Assembly: GCA_035606915.1 (NCBI GenBank)
Contig: DATNDU010000185.1
Span: 1-21,741 of the forward strand
Length of the DNA: 21,741 nucleotides
Origin: Roseiarcus sp035606915
GTDB taxonomy: Bacteria > Pseudomonadota > Alphaproteobacteria > Rhizobiales > Beijerinckiaceae
Direction: 5' to 3'
Under the pieces are notes generated by a model. The model did no database searches. It saw nothing but the letters and a program-made list of their open reading frames with translations, and was not told the origin of the DNA. Within the stretch, counting starts at the first letter, position 1, and every line of letters begins with the position of its first letter. The position numbers and the translations under genes were made by a program. Shown in pieces: positions 16,394 through 21,741 of this stretch.

Positions 16394-18034
16394 CTAGCCG
16401 CCGACGCTCGGCGCCGGCTCCGGCGGCGCATCGGCGGGCAGATAGGGGCGCCAGAAGCGCCGCGCCCTCCGCAGCGCTTTCCAGCCCCGACGCAGCGCCG
16501 CCTCGTCGACGAGGCCGCCGTGTTGGCGCCAGCCGACCACCGCGCCGGCGGCGAAGGCGAGTTCGGACTTGTCAGTCACATCGATGCTGGCGACGAGGTC
16601 GGAAGCAACGGCGGCGTCATTGGCCGCGCCCAGCAGATCCTGCAACTCGGACGCCGCCTCGGCAAAGGCTGTGACCGCGGAGCCCGGCCGGAACACTGTG
16701 CCGAAGAAGTCGACGGCGTAGCGCAACTGCTTCAGCGCGATGCGCATCTCGTGCCGCGCCGGCGGCGATAAAGCGTCGAAGCCGTGCGCGCGTCGGCGCA
16801 CGCGGCGGAACAGCCGTTCCAGCGCCAGCGCGGCGAAATCGGCCGCCGGCTCGCCGAGCGCCCGCAACTGCGCCTCGCCGGCCGCATTGCGCCAGCCGCG
16901 GGCGCAAATATAAAGGTGCAGCGCCAGCGCGAAACGGGTCGTCGAGGCCGCGGCGAGTGTCTCGACGCCTTGCGCGCGTCCGGTCTCGGCGCGCGCCTCG
17001 GCGAGCGCGATCAACTCGGCGACGCCGGCGGCTCCAGCAAGACGCGGGGCCGGCCCCGTGGCGACCATGTCGGAAAACACCCGCCAGTCGCGCGCCGGTC
17101 CGAAGGCGTCGGCGATGCGCTTGGCCTCGGCGCGCAGGAAATCGATCTCGGCGGCCGGAAACGCCTTGCGCAGCAGCGCCAGCAGCGAGCGCAGGCGGCG
17201 CAGCGCGACGCGGATCTGATGCACCGCCTCCGCGCTGTCGGAGGCGTCGAGCGCCGGCCAGCAGCCCAGGAAATGCGCCAGCCCCTGGCGCAACAGCCCC
17301 GCGAGCGCGGCGTCGAGCGTCGCCTCGGCGCCGAAATCCGGCGCCTGCGCGCGCGGCGCGTCCCCGGCGTCGCCCTGCGCCAGCGCGAAGCCGCGCTGGA
17401 CCTTGGCTGAGACGCCGAGCGACAGCGGGGCGACGTCGAGCAGCGCCAGCGCCAATCGATAGAGGCCGGCCGGTTCGCCCGCCTTCAGCGTCAACGTGAT
17501 CTCGCGCACCGCGCACTTACGCGCGCCGGCGTCGATCTCGCCCGCCTCGAAGGCGGCCTCGATCGTCACGCCCTCGAACGCCAGCAGCCGCACGGCGCGG
17601 CGGATGTGCATTGAAAACCAGGGCCGCAGCGGCTTGCGCGCCGCCGCGCGCGCCACCATGGCGCGCGCCGCTGCCGGCAAAAGCTCGATCTGCGCCGCCT
17701 CGCCCGACGCCTTGACCTCGAAAGCGCCATCGCGCGCCACCAAGCTAAGCATGCAACGGCCGCGCGCGCGGCGTAGCGCCAGCGCGACGCCGTGACGGGC
17801 GAGATCGGCGGCCTCGGTGTCGTAATGGACGCTGTGTTGCAGGGCGCGCCGGAGCGGCGCGGGACCGCCGAGCAACGGATGATCGGCGAGCGCCTTGATC
17901 GTCGCGGCGTCGGCGAGCAGCGTCACCTGCGGCCCGGCGGCGGGCAGCATGGGCGCCGCCTTTCGCGCCGGTTCGCGATCCGGCGGCTCGTCGTGGCTTT
18001 GCGGGGGCTCCGCGCCGCCGGTACGATCGATCAC
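16394..18034 (-). CDS. CYTH and CHAD domain protein
   Basis: This 546-aa protein has a CYTH-like domain at about 35-235 (LQHSVHYDTEAADLARHGVA, REITLTLKAGEPAGLYRLAL) and a CHAD helical domain at about 250-520. Two CHAD signature segments carry conserved histidines: H272 in EAVHQIRVALRRLRSLL and H428 in RHEMRIALKQLRYAVDFF. CHAD domains bind inorganic polyphosphate; CYTH domains include triphosphatases and adenylate cyclase. The N-terminal ExExK metal motif is replaced by QVTLLA (36-41), so CYTH activity is doubtful. The GTG at 18034 has GAGGTGA nine bases upstream; an internal ATG at 17950, also with AAAGG, would remove 28 low-complexity residues. It is divergent from the thiolase gene. Confidence 0.88.
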   Translation of the reverse strand: MIDRTGGAEPPQSHDEPPDREPARKAAPMLPAAGPQVTLLADAATIKALADHPLLGGPAPLRRALQHSVHYDTEAADLARHGVALALRRARGRCMLSLVARDGAFEVKASGEAAQIELLPAAARAMVARAAARKPLRPWFSMHIRRAVRLLAFEGVTIEAAFEAGEIDAGARKCAVREITLTLKAGEPAGLYRLALALLDVAPLSLGVSAKVQRGFALAQGDAGDAPRAQAPDFGAEATLDAALAGLLRQGLAHFLGCWPALDASDSAEAVHQIRVALRRLRSLLALLRKAFPAAEIDFLRAEAKRIADAFGPARDWRVFSDMVATGPAPRLAGAAGVAELIALAEARAETGRAQGVETLAAASTTRFALALHLYICARGWRNAAGEAQLRALGEPAADFAALALERLFRRVRRRAHGFDALSPPARHEMRIALKQLRYAVDFFGTVFRPGSAVTAFAEAASELQDLLGAANDAAVASDLVASIDVTDKSELAFAAGAVVGWRQHGGLVDEAALRRGWKALRRARRFWRPYLPADAPPEPAPSVGG

Positions 18035-18092
18035 CCCATGACTTCACCTCGCCGGCCAGTGATACGGGGCCGGCGGCCGCGCGGCAAGCCGC

Positions 18093-18121
18093 CTTGCCTT
18101 TGACGGCGGCGCCGCTATCGT
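18093..18121 (+). promoter_or_regulatory. Predicted thiolase promoter
   Basis: CTTGCC (18093-18098), a 17-base spacer and TATCGT (18116-18121) fit a sigma-70-like promoter. It would give a short leader carrying AAGGAG (18135-18140), eight bases or so ahead of the thiolase ATG. Hexamer matches are partial and no regulator site is evident. Confidence 0.4.
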
Positions 18122-18147
18122 TCAGGCGATATCTAAGGAGCCAACGC

Positions 18148-19320
18148 ATGGGTGAGGCCTATATCGTCGCCGCCGCGCGCACCGCCGGCGGCAAGCGCAA
18201 CGGCAAAGTCTCGGGCTGGCATCCGGCCGATCTCGCGGGGTGCGTGCTCGACGATCTCGTCGCCCGCGCCGGCTGCGATCCGGCGCTGGTCGAAGACGTC
18301 ATCATGGGTTGCGTCATCCAAGCCGGCGAGCAGAGCCAGAACATCGCGCGCGGCGCCGTGCTGGCCTCGCATCTGCCGCAACACATTCCCGGCGTCTCGG
18401 TCGACCGGCAATGCGGCTCCTCGCAGCAGGCGCTGCATTTCGCGGCGGCGACGGTCATGGCGGGGGTGATGGATTGCGTCATCGCCGCCGGCATCGAGTG
18501 CATGACGCGCGCGCCGATGGGGCTGTCCTCGGAGGTTCTGGCCAAGAACGGCTACGGCCGCGCCAAGAGCCCGCGCCAGGAGGCGAAATATCCCGACATC
18601 GTGTTCAGCCAGTTCAGCGGCGCGGAAATGATGGCCGAGAAGCATAATTTCTCCAAGGACGAGATGGACGCCTTCGGCTTCGACAGCCAGCGCAAGGCGA
18701 TCGCGGCGACCCGGGCCGGCCGGTTCGATGAGGAGATTACGCTGATTGAGGTCGTCGGCCCGGACGGGGCGCGCCTGCCTCACGCGGTCGATGAAGGCAT
18801 CCGCTTCGACGTGACGCTCGACGGTGTGAGGGGCGTGCGGCCGATCAAGGAGGGCGGCCGCATCAGCGCCGCCACCGCGAGCCAGATTTGCGACGGCGCC
18901 TCGGGCGTCATGGTGGTCAACGAGCGCGGGCTGAAGACGCTCGGCGTGCAGCCGCTGGCGCGCATCCACGCCATGAGCATGACCGCCGGCGATCCCGTCA
19001 TCATGCTGGAGGAGCCGCTGTTCGCCACCGACCGGGCGCTGAAGCGGGCCGGCATGAAGATCGACGCCATCGATCTCTACGAGGTCAACGAGGCCTTCGC
19101 GCCGGTGCCGATGGCCTGGCTGAAGCATACCGGCGCCGACCCGAGCCGCCTCAACGTCCACGGCGGCGCCATCGCCCTAGGCCACCCGCTCGGCGCCTCG
19201 GGAACCAAGCTGATGACGACGCTCGTCCACGCGCTGCGCGCACAAGGCAAGCGCTACGGCTTGCAGACGATGTGCGAGGGCGGCGGCATGGCCAACGTGA
19301 CCATCGTCGAACGCCTCTGA
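18148..19320 (+). CDS. Acetyl-CoA acetyltransferase / 3-ketoacyl-CoA thiolase
   Basis: This 390-aa thiolase condenses or cleaves acyl-CoA with acetyl-CoA in the cytoplasm, in beta-oxidation or acetoacetyl-CoA formation. The active-site set is complete: nucleophile C89 in VDRQCGSSQQAL, NEAF in YEVNEAFAPVP, H346 in GGAIALGHPLGASG, and C376 in MCEGGGMANVTIV. AAGGAG precedes the ATG at 18148; an in-frame ATG at 18094 lacks such a site and adds residues unlike the family. It appears to be a single-gene unit closed by the hairpin at 19331-19358. Chain-length preference cannot be judged; the KYPDIVFSQFSGAEMMAEKH insertion suggests a FadA-type rather than biosynthetic PhaA enzyme, a weak inference. 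Confidence 0.95.
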   Translation: MGEAYIVAAARTAGGKRNGKVSGWHPADLAGCVLDDLVARAGCDPALVEDVIMGCVIQAGEQSQNIARGAVLASHLPQHIPGVSVDRQCGSSQQALHFAAATVMAGVMDCVIAAGIECMTRAPMGLSSEVLAKNGYGRAKSPRQEAKYPDIVFSQFSGAEMMAEKHNFSKDEMDAFGFDSQRKAIAATRAGRFDEEITLIEVVGPDGARLPHAVDEGIRFDVTLDGVRGVRPIKEGGRISAATASQICDGASGVMVVNERGLKTLGVQPLARIHAMSMTAGDPVIMLEEPLFATDRALKRAGMKIDAIDLYEVNEAFAPVPMAWLKHTGADPSRLNVHGGAIALGHPLGASGTKLMTTLVHALRAQGKRYGLQTMCEGGGMANVTIVERL

Positions 19321-19330
19321 CGCGCCTTGG

Positions 19331-19358
19331 CGCCGTGGCCGCTAATGCGGCCACGGCG
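19331..19358. terminator. Bidirectional hairpin between convergent genes
   Basis: CGCCGTGGCCGC, loop TAAT, GCGGCCACGGCG form a perfect 12-bp stem with a 4-base loop. It starts 11 bases after the thiolase stop and ends 9 bases before the stop of the opposing small gene. Neither side has a T-run, but stem strength and position favour a shared terminator. Confidence 0.8.
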
Positions 19359-19367
19359 GTAGTCAGA

Positions 19368-19634
19368 TCATTTCCAGCCGGCTTCCTTGTCGCACGCCTT
19401 GCGCTCCGTGGGATGCGTCTTTTCCCACGCGGTCACCGACAGCGTCTCGTCCGACGACATCTTGGCGGTCATGCAGGCGCAATAGGCGGCGACCACCGAG
19501 GCCTTCGCGCCTTCGTCCTTGTTGTCGTAGACGCATTTCTTGATCCAGGCGGCGTCGTCGGCGTCGGCGAACGCCGGCGTCGCGGCCATGCCGAGGCTCG
19601 CCAGAGCGACGAACGAATAGACTATCCTTTTCAT
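19368..19634 (-). CDS. Small secreted four-cysteine protein
   Basis: This 88-aa protein has a Sec signal peptide (MKRIVYSFVALASLGMAATP, with cleavage after AFA at residue 23) and a 65-residue mature part with C34, C52, C54 and C81. The YCACMTAKM motif and flanking helices recall small periplasmic proteins with a Y-C-x-C-M pattern. The four cysteines may form two disulphides or bind a metal; this is inference. The start at 19634 is chosen because the signal peptide begins there and GGGGGA lies close upstream; the frame extends to 19691 without a plausible leader. Function is not known to me. Confidence 0.75.
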   Translation of the reverse strand: MKRIVYSFVALASLGMAATPAFADADDAAWIKKCVYDNKDEGAKASVVAAYCACMTAKMSSDETLSVTAWEKTHPTERKACDKEAGWK

Positions 19635-19713
19635 CGGTTCCCCCAAAAGCGGCACAAGGCGCCGCAGCTTTGTTCTTCTCATATTTCTCACTTATGTGCA
19701 ATATAGGCGCGCC

Positions 19714-20328
19714 ATGTCAGAACATAGCGACGACAAGCTGATGCCTCGGCTTCGCCAGGCCTTTCTCGACCACGGTTATGAGCAACTAACCATGATCGGC
19801 TTGGCCAAGGCTTGCGACCTGTCGCGGCGGGCGCTCTACCATCATGTCCGCAGCAAGGAGGATGCGTTCCGAGCCATGCTGCGCTGGCGCCACAGCCGCG
19901 AAATCGAGGCCGGTATCGAGGCGGGCGAGCGGCGGATCGCCGGGGGCGCGAGCGCCGTCGAGGCGATCGCAGCGGTGTTCGACGCCCGCTACGGCGAGGC
20001 GCGCCGCGATCTCGAACGCTCGCCGCACGCTTTGGAAATCAACCGCGAGGCGTTCCACCGCTGCCACGACGTCATGAGTGAATCGGCCGCCGCGTTCCAG
20101 GCGCGGTTGGCGGCGTTCCTCGGCGAGCTGGAGAATCGCAACCTGTTGCGGTTGAAGCCCGGCGCCGACTTCGCGCAGGTGGCGCAATTGCTCGCCGACG
20201 GAGCGCGCGGCGTCAATCAGACGCTGCCCTTGCGCAGCTCGTTCGACTTGGCCGAACGCTACCTCAGCATGTGCGAGGCGCTGTTCTACGGCTGCGCGGA
20301 GCCGCCGCGTCGCCGCGAGGGCGTCTAG
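19714..20328 (+). CDS. TetR-family transcriptional regulator
   Basis: This 204-aa protein starts with a TetR HTH at about 8-57 (MPRLRQAFLDHGYEQLTMIG, LAKACDLSRRALYHHVRSKE, DAFRAML) and continues with a helical ligand domain resembling TetR_C-type regulators. The ATG at 19714 is preferred over an in-frame GTG at 19696, though neither has a strong ribosome site. The gene diverges from the four-cysteine secreted protein, which may be its target. No clear palindrome lies in the 79-base gap, so the operator is not evident. Confidence 0.88.
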   Translation: MSEHSDDKLMPRLRQAFLDHGYEQLTMIGLAKACDLSRRALYHHVRSKEDAFRAMLRWRHSREIEAGIEAGERRIAGGASAVEAIAAVFDARYGEARRDLERSPHALEINREAFHRCHDVMSESAAAFQARLAAFLGELENRNLLRLKPGADFAQVAQLLADGARGVNQTLPLRSSFDLAERYLSMCEALFYGCAEPPRRREGV

Positions 20329-20365
20329 AACGCTTTGCTGCAACGCGTAGCCAATTCGCTAATAC

Positions 20366-20521
20366 GGCCGACGGCTTGGTCAGCGCCGCCACCCAATTGA
20401 CAAAGCAGCGCCGCAACGCGTCGGCGTCGCGCGTGGCGAAGATGTCGCCGAGCGTGTCATGGCGCGGCGCGCCATCCACGAACAGAAGAAGCCGCCGCAA
20501 CAGGTCGATAGACTCAAGAGC
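20366..20521 (-). pseudogene. ISAs1-type transposase fragment
   Basis: Read on the minus strand, a ~50-residue stretch reads ALESIDLLRRLLLFVDGAPR then HDTLGDIFATRDADALRRCF and VNWVAALTK. This matches the N-terminal region of ISAs1-family transposases (WLRRFLxxxxGIPSHDTxxRVFxxLDPExFxxCFxxW). The part that should follow (IAIDGKTLRRS and the DDE core) is missing, and no terminal repeats are visible. It is an eroded scrap. Apart from it and the tRNA promoter, I see nothing in the 20329-20812 gap. Confidence 0.55.
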
Positions 20522-20749
20522 AGCGCCCTGTCGAGCGGACGGCGACCTTGCCGGACGACCGGCGATCCGACATATCTTTGAAATGATGCAGAAAAACAAC
20601 CGCTTCGCCGAGCACGCCAGACTCTATCGCCGATTGACTCGCGCTCGCTCTCCACCCTTCGAGGCCGTGGAAAGCGATAAATTCAGCACATCGCTATCAT
20701 ATCGCGAAGTTTCTCACCCGATTGCCTTGCGGGACGGCAGCCTAAAGGC

Positions 20750-20778
20750 TTGCCGGGGCGCGGGGCGCGAACTATGGT
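20750..20778 (+). promoter_or_regulatory. Predicted tRNA-Gln promoter
   Basis: TTGCCG (20750-20755), a 17-base spacer and TATGGT (20773-20778) fit a sigma-70 promoter. Transcription would begin about 28 bases ahead of the mature tRNA 5' end. Confidence 0.5.
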
Positions 20779-20812
20779 CCGCGCGCCTTGAGTTCACCGC
20801 GCTCATGGGGAT

Positions 20813-20887
20813 TGGGGCGTAGCCAAGCGGTAAGGCAGCGGATTTTGATTCCGCCATCCCCAGGTTCGAATCCTGGCGCCCCAGCCA
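20813..20887 (+). tRNA. tRNA-Gln (anticodon UUG)
   Basis: The full cloverleaf is present in 75 bases: acceptor TGGGGCG pairs with CGCCCCA (20877-20883), discriminator G, and CCA encoded at 20885-20887. The anticodon stem GCGGA/TCCGC encloses loop TTTTGAT, with anticodon TTG at 20845-20847. The T arm is CCAGG-TTCGAAT-CCTGG. The sequence closely follows bacterial tRNA-Gln, including the U1 start typical of that species. Confidence 0.97.
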
Positions 20888-21099
20888 ATAATTTCAATGG
20901 TTTAGTGAAATGTCTCTGTTCCCGCATTCCGGCTTGGCACCGATTTGGCGCCTGGAAAAGGAAGCGTCTGCTTGGAACGCTATGTGCCACGGTGACCGAC
21001 GACACGGGTCGGACTGACATCAATAGAGCGCGAAGCAATATGAAATATTGGGGAGCGAGATGTTTACAGTGATATTTAGCTGGATGGCTGCGGCTTGCG
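20888..21099. other. Gap with no recognised feature
   Basis: This 212-base stretch is lower in GC than the surroundings and contains AT-rich words such as ATATGAAATATTGG and TGATATTTAGC. I found no tRNA-end duplication, integrase or clear promoter here. A short frame (20788-21072, plus) passes through the tRNA and is not credible. Confidence 0.5.
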
Positions 21100-21741
21100 A
21101 TGTCTAGCGCGACTTTTCCGCCGGATCGTATGGAGGAGCCTGTCCGTCCCGCTGGGCCGCTAGAGAAAGCTGCGCCGCGACAGATTCGGGTCCAGACGCA
21201 GTTTTCGTCGGGGTTCGGCGATTGGCTGATCCGCGAGCGCGTCGGCCTCGTCGCGTCGACTTACCAGACCGGCCATCTGCTGTTCATCGGCGTTACGGCA
21301 GAGGGGCGGCCGGTGCCGAGCGCGGCGGGGTTCAGCCAAGCGATGGGAATCGCCGCGACGTCGCAGCGGCTCTATGTCGGAGCCAAGACCGACATCTGGC
21401 GCATGGATAACTTCCTGCGCGACGATGAGCTCGATAGCGATCTGTTCGATCGGGTGTTCGTGCCCCGCTTTTCCTACGTGACCGGCGACATCAATATCCA
21501 TGAGATCGCTGTCGAGGCTTCGGGGCGGTTGGTGTTCGCCAACTCGCGGTTTTCCTGTCTCGCTACACTCAGTGAGACGCAGGCGTTCAAGCCGCTGTGG
21601 AAGCCGAAATTCGTCTCCCGCCTCGCGCCTGAGGACCGTTGCCATCTCAACGGGCTTGCGCTGGAGGACGGGCGCGTCCGCTATGTCACCTGTTGCTCGA
21701 CGGGGGATTCGATCGAGAGCTGGCGCGGGTCGCGCCAGCAA
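21100..21741 (+). CDS. TIGR03032-type protein, N-terminal part
   Basis: A frame of 214 codons runs from ATG 21100 to the window end without a stop. It includes VGLVASTYQTGHLLFIGVTA, FSQAMGIAATSQRLYVGAKT, VTGDINIHEIAVEASGRLVF, FSCLATLSETQAFKPLWKPK, then LAPEDRCHLNGLALEDGRVR and YVT. These match the TIGR03032 family, a beta-propeller-like group often found near secretion or polysaccharide genes and of unassigned activity. ATG 21130 is an alternative start; neither has a good ribosome site. A long minus-strand frame over the same DNA is its shadow. Confidence 0.85.
   Translation, partial: MSSATFPPDRMEEPVRPAGPLEKAAPRQIRVQTQFSSGFGDWLIRERVGLVASTYQTGHLLFIGVTAEGRPVPSAAGFSQAMGIAATSQRLYVGAKTDIWRMDNFLRDDELDSDLFDRVFVPRFSYVTGDINIHEIAVEASGRLVFANSRFSCLATLSETQAFKPLWKPKFVSRLAPEDRCHLNGLALEDGRVRYVTCCSTGDSIESWRGSRQQ

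Noticed and set aside
20271..20822. 183-aa plus-strand frame running into the tRNA
   Set aside because: Composition is unstructured, it overlaps the TetR gene end, the transposase scrap and the tRNA, and it shows no family match.
20772..21038. Minus-strand frame containing GAPGFEPGDGGIKIRCLTAW
   Set aside because: This peptide is the antisense translation of the tRNA-Gln gene, a common false gene call.
20813..21741. Duplicated tRNA 3' end as an attachment site
   Set aside because: No second copy of the T-arm/acceptor sequence is visible to the right within the window.

Overview
The window is GC-rich DNA from an alphaproteobacterium, most likely of the order Hyphomicrobiales (Rhizobiales). 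The gene families point that way: a ThuA-type protein beside a sugar ABC importer, a DUF899 protein with a winged-helix regulator, a TIGR03032-type protein, and a REP-like palindrome with a CTTGTCCCG core between convergent genes. I cannot name the genus.

Positions 1-6608 are a carbohydrate locus. After the 3' end of a class III aminotransferase (1-149), a complete CUT1 sugar importer reads leftward from 4424: solute-binding protein, two permeases and the ATPase. A ROK-family regulator and a ThuA-domain protein diverge to the right. The gap between the two units holds a perfect 13-bp inverted repeat whose arms each carry a TTGACA box facing outward. One regulator bound there could therefore silence both promoters. 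ThuA overlaps, through an ATGA, what looks like the start of a GH43 glycosidase; only the first codons and the last ~28 codons of that gene appear to survive.

Positions 6590-9489 form a second module: a small beta-propeller protein (glutamine-cyclotransferase-like), a three-part HTH regulator, a divergent DUF899 thioredoxin-like protein and an overlapping 70-aa membrane protein. The beta-propeller and DUF899 genes share nearly the same ~45-bp upstream element. One copy lies inside the 3' end of the regulator gene, which suggests a small regulon controlled by that regulator.

Positions 9486-14817 are an efflux locus. A TetR repressor gene diverges from a small hypothetical gene, an HAE1-type RND pump and its periplasmic adaptor. 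Two TetR-type palindromes spaced 22 bp apart overlap the predicted RND promoter. No outer-membrane channel gene is present.

Positions 14818-20328 hold a REP-like inverted pair, an ArsB/SLC13-like anion transporter downstream of a CYTH-CHAD protein, a thiolase ending at a strong bidirectional hairpin, a secreted four-cysteine protein and a second TetR regulator.

Positions 20329-21741 include an ISAs1-like transposase scrap, tRNA-Gln(UUG) with its promoter, and the start of a TIGR03032-type protein running off the window. The scrap beside a tRNA suggests a site of past insertion.
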